The notes: generated by a model from the sequence alone, not told the origin. DNA of 12,418 nucleotides from Limnohabitans sp. Rim8 (GCA_945877725.1 CAMDXR010000059.1:1-12418), one strand, 5' to 3'. Counted from the stretch's first letter, positions 6,224 through 12,418 are shown. Numbers and translations: made by a program.

Positions 6224-7762
6224 TTAGCCCTGTGCCGCCACCCGGTCAGCGGTACTTTGCAACTTATTCAGCGCGCTCAGATAAGCCTTGGCCGAGGCCA
6301 CCACAATGTCGGGGTCTGATCCGGTGCCATTCACCACACGACCGCTGTTTTGCAACCTAACGGTCACTTCGCCCTGACTTTCTGTAGACCCACTGATTGC
6401 ATTGACAGAATAAAGCACCATTTCGGCCCCACTTTTGACATGCGACTCAATGGCCTTGAGAGAGGCATCTACCGGGCCATTGCCATCCGATTGGGCGCGC
6501 ACCTCTTTGCCCGCGACGGTAAAAACCACCGATGAATGGGGGCGCTCGCCCGTTTCGCTGTGCTGTGACATGGAAACAAAACCATACTGCTCTTTCTCAG
6601 AGGTGACGCTCTCATCGCCCACCAAGGCCAGAATATCCTCATCAAAAATTTCGCTCTTACGGTCTGCCAATTCCTTGAATTTGGCAAAAGCGTTGTTGAT
6701 TTCCGTCTCGCTGTCCAAAGTCACACCCAGGTCTTGCAAACGTTGCTTGAAAGCATTGCGACCGCTCAGTTTGCCCAGCACGATCTTGTTGGTGGTCCAG
6801 CCGACATCTTCCGCACGCATGATTTCGTAGGTGTCTCGGGCCTTTAAAACGCCGTCTTGGTGAATGCCGGACGCATGTGCAAACGCATTGGCCCCCACCA
6901 CGGCTTTGTTGGGCTGAACCACAAAACCCGTGGTTTGACTGACCATTCGGCTGGCCGCCACGATGTGACTGGTGTCAATGCCTAATTCAAGTCCGAAATA
7001 GTCACGGCGCGTTTTAACGGCCATCACCACTTCTTCGAGTGAGCAATTTCCAGCCCGCTCGCCCAAACCGTTGATGGTGCACTCGACCTGACGGGCGCCA
7101 CCAATTTTGACCCCAGCCAAAGAGTTGGCCACGGCCATGCCCAAGTCGTTGTGGCAATGCACCGACCAGATGGCCTTGTCCGAGTTGGGAATGCGTTCAC
7201 GCAAAGTGCGAATGAATTCGCCATACAACTCAGGCACGGCATAACCCACGGTGTCGGGGACGTTGATGGTCGTGGCCCCCTCGGTGATCACCGCCTCCAG
7301 AACGCGGCACAAGAAATCCATGTCGCTTCGATAGCCGTCTTCGGGGCTGAACTCGACGTCCCCCACCAAATTTCGGGCAAATCGAACCGACTGCTTGGCT
7401 TGTTCAAAAACCTGGTCGGGTGTCATGCGCAGCTTCTTTTCCATGTGCAGGGCAGAAGTGGCGATAAAAGTATGAATTCGTCCGCTGTTTGCCCCTTTCA
7501 GCGCCTCTGCTGCACGGGAAATATCCCGGTCATTGGCACGAGAAAGAGAGCAAATGGTCGAGTCTTTGATCGCGTCGGCGATGCTTTTGACGGCTTCAAA
7601 GTCTCCGTTGGAACTGGCTGCAAAGCCCGCTTCAATCACATCCACACGCAGACGCTCAAGTTGGCGGGCAATGCGCAGCTTTTCGTCGCGGGTCATGGAC
7701 GCGCCGGGCGATTGCTCACCGTCACGCAAGGTGGTGTCGAAAATAATCAGTTTGTCAGCCAT
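6224..7762 (-). CDS. leuA: 2-isopropylmalate synthase
   Basis: LeuA condenses acetyl-CoA with 2-ketoisovalerate, the committed step of leucine synthesis in the cytoplasm. The 512-residue protein has the HMGL-like TIM barrel with F-D-T-T-L-R-D-G-E-Q-S-P-G at residues 8-20 (catalytic Arg13, metal-binding Asp14). The metal-binding H-C-H-N-D-L-G has His202 and His204, and Asn239 lies in G-N-C-S-L-E-E. It ends with the LeuA dimer (allosteric) domain from about residue 380, the site of leucine feedback inhibition in the family. The start ATG 7762 is fixed by AGGAG five bases upstream; the GTG at 7768 overlaps that site. leuB, leuC and leuD are not nearby; in Burkholderiales leuA typically sits apart from them with ilvBHC-pssA. 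Expression is probably controlled by the leucine attenuator directly upstream. Confidence 0.97.
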   Translation of the reverse strand: MADKLIIFDTTLRDGEQSPGASMTRDEKLRIARQLERLRVDVIEAGFAASSNGDFEAVKSIADAIKDSTICSLSRANDRDISRAAEALKGANSGRIHTFIATSALHMEKKLRMTPDQVFEQAKQSVRFARNLVGDVEFSPEDGYRSDMDFLCRVLEAVITEGATTINVPDTVGYAVPELYGEFIRTLRERIPNSDKAIWSVHCHNDLGMAVANSLAGVKIGGARQVECTINGLGERAGNCSLEEVVMAVKTRRDYFGLELGIDTSHIVAASRMVSQTTGFVVQPNKAVVGANAFAHASGIHQDGVLKARDTYEIMRAEDVGWTTNKIVLGKLSGRNAFKQRLQDLGVTLDSETEINNAFAKFKELADRKSEIFDEDILALVGDESVTSEKEQYGFVSMSQHSETGERPHSSVVFTVAGKEVRAQSDGNGPVDASLKAIESHVKSGAEMVLYSVNAISGSTESQGEVTVRLQNSGRVVNGTGSDPDIVVASAKAYLSALNKLQSTADRVAAQG

Positions 7763-7767
7763 GTTCA

Positions 7768-7772
7768 CTCCT
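7768..7772 (-). promoter_or_regulatory. Ribosome-binding site deciding the leuA start
   Basis: AGGAG on the minus strand lies five bases before the ATG at 7762. This decides the start codon in favour of 7762 over the in-frame GTG at 7768, which would sit inside the site. Confidence 0.85.
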
Positions 7773-7803
7773 AGTCAAAAACCCGCAAGTCCAAGCAAAA
7801 ATG

Positions 7804-7839
7804 CAAAAGGCCCGTTGCGGATGGCATACGGGCCTTTTG
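7804..7839 (-). terminator. Attenuator terminator in the leuA leader
   Basis: On the minus-strand transcript a perfect 12-bp stem, CAAAAGGCCCGT with ACGGGCCTTTTG, closes a 12-base loop in which TGC and GCA can extend the stem past one bulged A. It is followed by CATTTTT. It ends about 40 bases before the leuA start, downstream of the leader peptide, which is the position of a transcription attenuator and not of a gene-end terminator. Confidence 0.85.
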
Positions 7840-7874
7840 GGAAAATGTTTGCGTGCGCTACATATCCCGCCCGT
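7828..7874 (-). promoter_or_regulatory. Antiterminator of the leuA attenuator
   Basis: In the transcript, ACGGGC (from 7869-7874) followed by GGGA (7865-7868), inside the end of the leader-peptide gene, can pair with TCCC (7839-7842) and GCCCGT (7828-7833). The last is the 5' arm of the terminator stem. This gives 6 + 4 base pairs with a 5-base bulge and excludes the terminator. The leader stretch shares CAACGGGC with the terminator's 3' arm, so the two compete for the same partner. A third local hairpin, GCCC-AAC-GGGC (7869-7879), could hide the antiterminator strand. Confidence 0.75.
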
Positions 7875-7911
7875 TGGGCAGTAGCAGTAGTGCAAACAAA
7901 GAAAAATTCAT
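7858..7911 (-). CDS. leuL: Leucine leader peptide (leuA attenuator)
   Basis: A 17-residue open frame reads MNFSLFALLLLPNGRDM and then TAG. Four consecutive Leu codons (CTA CTG CTA CTG, 7879-7890) and an earlier TTG make five Leu in 17 residues. The codons after the Leu run (CCC AAC GGG CGG) are themselves the antiterminator strand. In the known leucine and valine leader systems of Proteobacteria, a ribosome that stalls at Leu codons when charged Leu-tRNA is scarce lets the antiterminator form. A ribosome that reaches the stop covers it, and the terminator forms. The geometry here fits that scheme. The ribosome-binding site is weak (TAAAG seven bases before ATG). The peptide itself is not expected to have a function beyond its translation. 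The gene symbol is by analogy with the enterobacterial leader. Confidence 0.85.
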   Translation of the reverse strand: MNFSLFALLLLPNGRDM

Positions 7912-7953
7912 AGAAATACTTTAGCACAGTTCAATCATCCCCACTAAAAAATT

Positions 7954-7982
7954 CATTTAGCAGGGTTGATAGTCGATGTCAC
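7954..7982 (-). promoter_or_regulatory. Candidate promoter of the leuL-leuA transcript
   Basis: On the minus strand GTGACA (7977-7982, five of six to the -35 consensus, overlapping the pssA stop codon) is followed after exactly 17 bases by TAAATG (7954-7959), with a TG extended -10 motif just before it. Transcription would begin near 7947, about 36 bases before the leader-peptide ATG, giving a leader RNA of roughly 185 bases. The -10 hexamer itself is weak. Confidence 0.5.
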
Positions 7983-8794
7983 TGATGCAACCCACGCTCC
8001 TCGGGCTCATCTGTAGAGGTACTGATCATGCTGGTGGGCTGCCCTTTGGCTTTGCGCCAGATGTAGATCACATAACCACTCAGGCCGTAGCCGACAAATA
8101 TGGCAAAAAGCACGGTCGGCGGGTCAATATTGACCACAGCGATGCCTAAAGCAATCAGCACCAGGGAAGCGAAGGGCACACTCTTTTTCATCTGCATGTC
8201 CTTGAAACTGTAAAAAGGCACATTGGTCACCATGGTCAGTCCGGCAAACAGTGACACAGCAAACATGCCCCAAGCCACGCTCTTGGCGGGCACGGCGTTT
8301 TCAAACATGATCCAGATAAAGCCCATGACAATGGCTGCGGCTGCAGGCGATGGCAGACCCTGAAAATAACGTTTATCGACCACGGCCGTGTTCACATTGA
8401 AGCGGGCCAAGCGCAAAGCAGCACAGGCGCAATAGACAAAAGCGGCAATCCAACCCCAGCGCCCGAGCTCTTTCAAGGTCCAGACATACGCAATAAGGGC
8501 CGGTGCGGCACCAAAAGAAACCATATCGGAGAGTGAGTCCATTTGCTCGCCGAAAGCACTTTGGGTGTTGGTCATGCGCGCCACCCGGCCGTCCAGGCTG
8601 TCCAACACCATGGCACTGAAGATACCCACGGTTGCCAAGTCAAAACGGCCGTTGATGGCCATGACCACCGCATAAAAACCAGCAAACAATGCTGCCAAGG
8701 TGATCATGTTGGGAAGCATGTAAATTCCCTTGGAGGGCTTGCGCGGTGGCGCGGCCAAATCCAGATCTTCCGTTTTTTCTGTCAGCTTGTTCAT
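7979..8794 (-). CDS. pssA: CDP-diacylglycerol--serine O-phosphatidyltransferase (type II phosphatidylserine synthase)
   Basis: PssA makes phosphatidylserine from CDP-diacylglycerol and serine, the first step toward phosphatidylethanolamine, in the inner membrane. The 271-residue protein carries the full CDP-alcohol phosphotransferase motif: Asp65, Asp68-Gly69, Ala72-Arg73, Gly82, Asp86 and Asp90. Several hydrophobic membrane segments follow, starting near residue 28. The hydrophilic N-terminus (residues 1-22) and C-terminal tail are typical of this subfamily, unlike the peripheral phospholipase-D-like enzyme of E. coli. The start ATG 8794 has GGAG six bases upstream. It lies between ilvC and leuA as in many Burkholderiales. 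A terminator behind ilvC suggests separate transcription or read-through. I see no strong promoter in the 121-base gap before it. A psd gene, often linked in other genomes, is not in view. Confidence 0.93.
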   Translation of the reverse strand: MNKLTEKTEDLDLAAPPRKPSKGIYMLPNMITLAALFAGFYAVVMAINGRFDLATVGIFSAMVLDSLDGRVARMTNTQSAFGEQMDSLSDMVSFGAAPALIAYVWTLKELGRWGWIAAFVYCACAALRLARFNVNTAVVDKRYFQGLPSPAAAAIVMGFIWIMFENAVPAKSVAWGMFAVSLFAGLTMVTNVPFYSFKDMQMKKSVPFASLVLIALGIAVVNIDPPTVLFAIFVGYGLSGYVIYIWRKAKGQPTSMISTSTDEPEERGLHQ

Positions 8795-8867
8795 TCTCTA
8801 CTCCACTTGAGGGGTTCACTCACTCAACCGCGATGGGACAAGTTTAAGTCAGCGCGAACGCCCAATG

Positions 8868-8893
8868 AAAAAGGCCACAGCAGTGGCCTTTTT
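8868..8893 (-). terminator. Rho-independent terminator after ilvC
   Basis: Perfect 11-bp arms AAAAAGGCCAC and GTGGCCTTTTT surround an AGCA loop. On the minus strand the stem follows the ilvC stop by 22 bases and ends in a T-tract. It marks the end of the ilvBHC transcript before pssA. Confidence 0.9.
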
Positions 8894-8915
8894 TGAAATT
8901 ACCCAAAGGCAATGA

Positions 8916-9932
8916 TCAGTTACGGGTCTTGTCGACCAACTTGTTCTTGGCAATCCAAGGCATCATGGCGCGCAATTGTGCGCCAACAACTTCGATGGAG
9001 TGCTCAGAAGTCAAGCGCCGACGTGCGGTCATGCTTGGGTAATTGGTACGACCTTCCAAAATGAACATCTTGGCGTATTCGCCGGTCTGGATGCGCTTCA
9101 GGGCGTTGCGCATGGCTTCGCGGCTTTGAGCGTTAATGACCTCAGGACCTGTCACGTACTCACCGTATTCGGCGTTGTTCGAGATCGAGTAGTTCATGTT
9201 GCCGATGCCGCCTTCGTAGATCAGGTCCACAATCAGTTTCAACTCGTGCAAGCACTCGAAGTAGGCCATTTCTGGGGCGTAACCGGCTTCCACCAAGGTC
9301 TCGTAACCCATCTTGATCAACTCGACTGCGCCACCGCACAAAACTGCTTGCTCACCGAACAAATCGGTTTCAGTCTCTTCTTTGAAGTTGGTTTCAATGA
9401 TGCCAGCCTTGCCACCACCGTTGGCCATGGCATAGCTCAGGGCCAGAGCACGGGCTTTACCGCTCTTGTCCTGGTGGATCGCGACCAAATGGGGCACGCC
9501 GCCACCCTGGGTGTAGGTGTTGCGTACGGTGTGACCTGGGGCCTTGGGGGCCACCATCCAAACGTCTAAGTCATCACGCGGAACGACTTGGTTGTAATGC
9601 ACGTTAAAACCGTGCGCAAAAGCCAGTGAAGCACCTTGCTTGATGTTAGGGGCCACGTTTTGGGTGTAAACCTCGGCAATTTGCTCGTCTGGCAACAAGA
9701 TCATGACCACGTCTGCGGCTTTCACAGCGTCGTTGACTTCCATCACGGTCAAGCCGGCTTTGCCAACTTTGTCCCACGATGCGCCACCTTTTCTGAGACC
9801 AACCACTACTTTGACGCCGCTGTCGTTCAGGTTTTGGGCGTGTGCATGGCCTTGTGACCCGTAACCAATAATGGCAACGGTCTTGCCCTTGATGACGCTC
9901 AAATCACAATCTTTGTCGTAAAAAACTTTCAC
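8916..9932 (-). CDS. ilvC: Ketol-acid reductoisomerase (NADP+), class I
   Basis: IlvC converts 2-acetolactate or 2-aceto-2-hydroxybutyrate to the dihydroxy acids of valine, leucine and isoleucine synthesis, using NADPH and Mg2+. The 338 residues match the class I (short) enzyme. The Rossmann motif G-Y-G-S-Q-G-H-A-H-A-Q-N-L starts at Gly23, and catalytic His107 is in A-F-A-H-G-F. Metal ligands Asp190, Glu194, Glu226 and Glu230 fall at the standard positions. GTG at 9932 is the start: AAGGAG lies six bases upstream, and relatives begin with this K-V-F-Y-D-K-D segment. A frame extending to 9962 would put that ribosome-binding site inside the gene. It follows ilvH after 39 bases and ends at a strong terminator. 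Confidence 0.97.
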   Translation of the reverse strand: MKVFYDKDCDLSVIKGKTVAIIGYGSQGHAHAQNLNDSGVKVVVGLRKGGASWDKVGKAGLTVMEVNDAVKAADVVMILLPDEQIAEVYTQNVAPNIKQGASLAFAHGFNVHYNQVVPRDDLDVWMVAPKAPGHTVRNTYTQGGGVPHLVAIHQDKSGKARALALSYAMANGGGKAGIIETNFKEETETDLFGEQAVLCGGAVELIKMGYETLVEAGYAPEMAYFECLHELKLIVDLIYEGGIGNMNYSISNNAEYGEYVTGPEVINAQSREAMRNALKRIQTGEYAKMFILEGRTNYPSMTARRRLTSEHSIEVVGAQLRAMMPWIAKNKLVDKTRN

Positions 9933-9938
9933 AGGGTT

Positions 9939-9944
9939 CTCCTT
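9939..9944 (-). promoter_or_regulatory. Ribosome-binding site deciding the GTG start of ilvC
   Basis: AAGGAG on the minus strand is six bases from the GTG at 9932. It is the strongest Shine-Dalgarno sequence noticed in the window and shows that the non-ATG start is the real one. Confidence 0.88.
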
Positions 9945-9971
9945 AGGAATAAACAGGTTCAATGAATGGGT

Positions 9972-10463
9972 TTAGACGCGCAAGATGCGCTCGCCGCGCC
10001 CGATACCGCAAGCACCCGTGCGCACGGTCTCTAAGATGGCACTGCGGTCGATCGCCTCCAAAAAGGCGTCGTTCTTGGTCTGGTCACCGGTCAGCTCAAT
10101 GGTGTAGCTTTTGTCGGTGACATCGATCACACGCCCACGGAAAATGTCGGCCATGCGTTTCATTTCTTCGCGTTCCTTACCCACGGCACGCACCTTGACG
10201 AGCATCAACTCGCGTTCGGTGTAAGAGCCTTCGGTCAGGTCCACGACTTTGACCACCTCAATCAGGCGGTTCAAATGCTTGGTGATCTGCTCGATCACGT
10301 CATCTGAACCCGCTGTCTGAATGGTCATGCGTGAAAGACTGGGGTCTTCCGTCGGCGCCACGGTCAGGGATTCGATGTTGTAGCCACGGGCAGAAAAAAG
10401 GCCCACCACTCGGGAAAGTGCCCCGGCTTCGTTTTCAATCAGTACGGCAATGATGTGTTTCAT
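9972..10463 (-). CDS. ilvH: Acetohydroxyacid synthase small (regulatory) subunit
   Basis: IlvH activates the IlvB catalytic subunit and confers valine feedback inhibition. The 163-residue protein has an N-terminal ACT domain (about residues 1-75, with N-E-A-G-A-L-S-R-V-V-G-L-F and R-G-Y-N-I-E-S-L-T-V) and a C-terminal ACT-like domain (about 80-160). Gly14 and Asn29, the positions that in E. coli IlvH are linked to valine sensitivity, are both conserved, so feedback inhibition is expected. The start ATG 10463 lies two bases after the ilvB stop, with GGAGG about ten bases upstream inside the end of ilvB, so translation is probably coupled. ilvC follows after 39 bases. Confidence 0.96.
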   Translation of the reverse strand: MKHIIAVLIENEAGALSRVVGLFSARGYNIESLTVAPTEDPSLSRMTIQTAGSDDVIEQITKHLNRLIEVVKVVDLTEGSYTERELMLVKVRAVGKEREEMKRMADIFRGRVIDVTDKSYTIELTGDQTKNDAFLEAIDRSAILETVRTGACGIGRGERILRV

Positions 10464-10465
10464 GA

Positions 10466-12205
10466 TTACAAATCCTCCACACCCATGAGCATCTCGGTGA
10501 TGCCCTTGCCAGCCTGCACCATCGGGAACACGTTTTCTGTGGGGTCAGTGCGGATGTCCAGGAAAACGGTCCGATCTTTCAAGCTTCGGGCCTCGCGCAA
10601 TGCGGGCTCAACATCTTCCGGACGATCAACCAAGATGCCAACGTGCCCATAAGCTTCGGCCAACTTCACAAAATTAGGCAAAGCATCCATGTAGCTGTGG
10701 CTGTAACGGCCTGAATACTCGATTTCTTGCCATTGGCGCACCATGCCGAGGTAACGGTTATTCAATGACACGACCTTGATAGGCGTGTTGTATTGCAGGC
10801 AGGTGGACAGCTCTTGAATGCACATTTGCACCGAGCCCTCCCCCGTCACGCAATAGACCTCACTGTCGGGTTTGGCCAGCTTGATGCCCATCGCATAAGG
10901 AATGCCGACACCCATGGTGCCCAAGCCACCGGAATTGATCCAGCGACGTGGTTCGTTGAACTTGTAGTATTGGGCAGCCCACATTTGGTGCTGACCGACA
11001 TCGGAGGTGATGTAGGCATCGGCGTCTTTGGTCATCTCCCAAAGCGTTTCAATGACCTTTTGCGGCTTGATGACCAGCGAATTGCTGTTGTCGTACTTCA
11101 TGCAATCTCGGCTGCGCCAGGCTTCGATGGTCTCCCACCACTGCCCCAGCGCCTGCGGATCAGGCTTCAAGCCCGACTCTCGAATCATGCCCATCAACTC
11201 AATCAGCACATCTTTGACATCGCCCACAATCGGCACATCCACCTTGACTCGCTTGGAGATACTCGAGGGATCAATGTCAATGTGGATGATTTTTCGGTCC
11301 ACGGAAGCAAAGTGCTTGGGATTACCAATCACGCGATCGTCAAAACGGGCTCCGACAGCCAGCAAAACATCGCAGTTTTGCATAGCGTTGTTGGCCTCCA
11401 AAGTGCCATGCATGCCCAACATGCCCAGAAAACGGCGGTCAGTTGCAGGGAACGCCCCCAAACCCATCAAAGTGTTGGTGATGGGCACATTGAGCATGTC
11501 AACCAGAGCACGCAACTCTGGGCTGGCGTTGCTTAACAACACCCCACCACCTGTATAGATATATGGGCGCTTGGCCGACATCAACAACTGCAATGCCTTG
11601 CGTATTTGACCTCCGTGGCCTTTGCGCACAGGGTTGTACGAACGCATTTCAATCTTATCGGGGTAGCCTGCGAAATGCGCCTTGTTAAAGGAGACATCCT
11701 TGGGCACATCCACCACAACGGGCCCTGGACGTCCGCTTCGCGCAATGTGAAAAGCCTTCTTCATGGTCACGGCCATGTCTTTGGCGTCTTTGACCAAGAA
11801 ATTGTGCTTGACGATGGGCCGCGTAATGCCCACGGTATCGCACTCTTGGAAAGCATCCAAACCGATGGCAGCAGTGGGTACTTGGCCACTGATAATGACC
11901 ATGGGAATGCTGTCCATATAGGCCGTGGCAATGCCGGTCACGGCATTGGTCAGGCCGGGACCCGAGGTCACCAAGGCCACGCCCACTTCGCCGGTGGCAC
12001 GGGCAAAGCCATCAGCGGCATGAACAGCAGCCTGCTCATGTCGGACCAGCACATGCTGAATGGTGTCCTGTTTGTAAAAAGCGTCGTAAATGTGAAGAAC
12101 AGCACCGCCGGGATAGCCCCAAACGTACTGAACATTCTCGGCCTGAAGGGCTTTGACGAGGATTTCTGCACCACGCAATTCTTGTGCGTCCGCAGATTGA
12201 TTGGC
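10466..12205 (-). CDS. ilvB: Acetohydroxyacid synthase large (catalytic) subunit; 5' end missing at a sequence junction
   Basis: IlvB is the thiamine-diphosphate enzyme that joins two pyruvates, or pyruvate and 2-ketobutyrate, in the first common step of branched-chain amino acid synthesis. From the in-frame TTG at 12178 the protein reads 570 residues. The catalytic Glu48 is in R-H-E-Q-A-A, the N-terminal PYR domain spans about 1-170, the central domain about 195-330, and the C-terminal ThDP-binding domain about 375-550. The Mg2+/ThDP motif reads G-E-G (446-448) in place of the usual G-D-G, with the matching Asn-Asn at 473-474. Coding similarity continues upstream of the TTG (A-N-Q-S-A-D-A-Q-E-L-R-G, with an Asn-Gln-Ser-rich lead as in relatives), but no ATG or GTG appears before a TAA at 12212-12214. 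Base composition changes there, so the true start is lost. ilvH follows after two bases. Confidence 0.93.
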   Translation of the reverse strand, partial: ANQSADAQELRGAEILVKALQAENVQYVWGYPGGAVLHIYDAFYKQDTIQHVLVRHEQAAVHAADGFARATGEVGVALVTSGPGLTNAVTGIATAYMDSIPMVIISGQVPTAAIGLDAFQECDTVGITRPIVKHNFLVKDAKDMAVTMKKAFHIARSGRPGPVVVDVPKDVSFNKAHFAGYPDKIEMRSYNPVRKGHGGQIRKALQLLMSAKRPYIYTGGGVLLSNASPELRALVDMLNVPITNTLMGLGAFPATDRRFLGMLGMHGTLEANNAMQNCDVLLAVGARFDDRVIGNPKHFASVDRKIIHIDIDPSSISKRVKVDVPIVGDVKDVLIELMGMIRESGLKPDPQALGQWWETIEAWRSRDCMKYDNSNSLVIKPQKVIETLWEMTKDADAYITSDVGQHQMWAAQYYKFNEPRRWINSGGLGTMGVGIPYAMGIKLAKPDSEVYCVTGEGSVQMCIQELSTCLQYNTPIKVVSLNNRYLGMVRQWQEIEYSGRYSHSYMDALPNFVKLAEAYGHVGILVDRPEDVEPALREARSLKDRTVFLDIRTDPTENVFPMVQAGKGITEMLMGVEDL

Positions 12206-12214
12206 CTTTTCTTA
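12203..12214. other. Composition and gene breakpoint (chimeric junction or insertion edge)
   Basis: Left of about 12203 the sequence is ilvB-coding and GC-rich. Right of about 12214 it is AT-rich (55 G+C in the 178 bases 12241-12418, about 31%) and encodes an unrelated protein on the other strand. The ilvB frame meets TAA at 12212-12214 before any normal start codon. No target-site duplication, inverted repeat or attachment site is visible because only one edge is in the window. Confidence 0.7.
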
Positions 12215-12418
12215 ATGAACAACTTAAACCACATAAAACTCCGGAGCAATTAGCAAAGAAGCATAAAGTTCCTCTATCTCAAATTAAAAATCAACTCAAA
12301 AAAGGAACAAAAGTAGAAAGAGAACATACAAAAAATATAGAATTAGCAACTACCATAGCATCTCAAAATATTGATGAGTTGCCGGATTATTATGATCGTT
12401 TATCAAAAGCAGAAAAGA
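12212..12418 (+). CDS. Fragment resembling the phage-associated DUF5661 domain (partial at both ends)
   Basis: A plus-strand frame in the AT-rich end runs without a stop from the junction to the window edge and would continue. It encodes T-P-E-Q-L-A-K-K-H-K-V, then K-K-G-T-K-V-E-R-E-H-T-K, then E-L-P-D-Y-Y-D-R-L. This pattern of a short helical start, V-E-x-E-H-T and P-D-Y-Y-x-x-L matches my recollection of DUF5661, a small domain of unknown function common in phage and metagenomic proteins. The reading is in codon phase with 12211. No ATG occurs in this phase; the frame is open further left through antisense ilvB to 12157 only by chance, so the true N-terminus is absent. Codon usage (AAA, GAA, TTA, ATA) is unlike the rest of the window. 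No function should be assigned. Confidence 0.55.

Noticed and set aside
7151..7774. Plus-strand open frame (207 codons) opposite leuA
   Set aside because: Antisense to conserved LeuA motifs and covers the leuA ribosome-binding site; no independent support.
7804..7839. Hairpin read as the end-of-gene terminator of pssA
   Set aside because: It lies about 140 bases past the pssA stop, after a Leu-rich leader ORF and with a competing antiterminator, which fits attenuation better.
8976..9569. Plus-strand open frame (197 codons) opposite ilvC
   Set aside because: Shadow of the highly conserved ilvC gene; composition unlike a protein, and no neighbouring signals.
10793..11536. Long plus-strand open frame (247 codons) opposite ilvB
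   Set aside because: It is antisense to conserved IlvB codons, has a His/Asn/Gln-rich composition typical of a shadow frame, and shows no family resemblance or ribosome-binding site.
12176..12178. TTG 12178 as the natural start of ilvB
   Set aside because: No ribosome-binding site precedes it and coding similarity continues upstream, so it is only the first formal start codon left after the junction.
12212..12418. A prophage called outright at the right end
   Set aside because: Only one domain-like fragment is visible, with no integrase, att site or phage structural gene; an assembly chimera explains it equally well or better.

Overview
The window looks like a chromosomal segment of a Burkholderiales betaproteobacterium, most likely from the Comamonadaceae (Limnohabitans- or Rhodoferax-like). 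The basis is gene content and order: phaC next to pgeF, the linked tRNA-transferase pair aat-ate, and ilvB-ilvH-ilvC-pssA-leuA, which is the usual order in this group. Family-level motifs agree. This placement rests on recognition, not on a database search. No tRNA, rRNA, CRISPR array, insertion sequence or integrase is visible, and no stretch over 300 bases lacks a gene.

Left part (1-4954). The 5' two thirds of a class I polyhydroxyalkanoate synthase gene (phaC, minus strand) runs off the left edge. Facing away from it is a small membrane-protein gene on the plus strand. Its 3' end overlaps, tail to tail, the 3' end of pgeF (minus), which encodes the peptidoglycan editing factor. Divergent from pgeF, three plus-strand genes follow: aat and ate, the two aminoacyl-tRNA-protein transferases that attach N-terminal degradation signals and whose reading frames overlap by four bases, then an IclR-family regulator. 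A bidirectional hairpin terminator separates this block from the next.

Right part (5021-12205, all minus strand). Transcription runs from right to left: ilvB, ilvH, ilvC, terminator, pssA, leuA, terminator, pbpG. IlvB and IlvH form acetohydroxyacid synthase, IlvC is ketol-acid reductoisomerase, and LeuA draws 2-ketoisovalerate from the valine branch into leucine synthesis. The phospholipid gene pssA sits inside this cluster. pbpG encodes a secreted penicillin-binding-protein-type endopeptidase.

Two things stand out. First, the gap between pssA and leuA holds what looks like a complete leucine attenuator: a candidate promoter, a 17-residue leader peptide with four consecutive Leu codons, a competing antiterminator and a hairpin terminator. 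Second, the rightmost ~210 bases (from about 12212) are AT-rich, about 31% GC, and encode on the plus strand a fragment resembling the phage-associated DUF5661 domain. The ilvB reading frame loses its start codon at this boundary. This is either an assembly chimera or a real insertion or rearrangement breakpoint; the sequence alone cannot say which.
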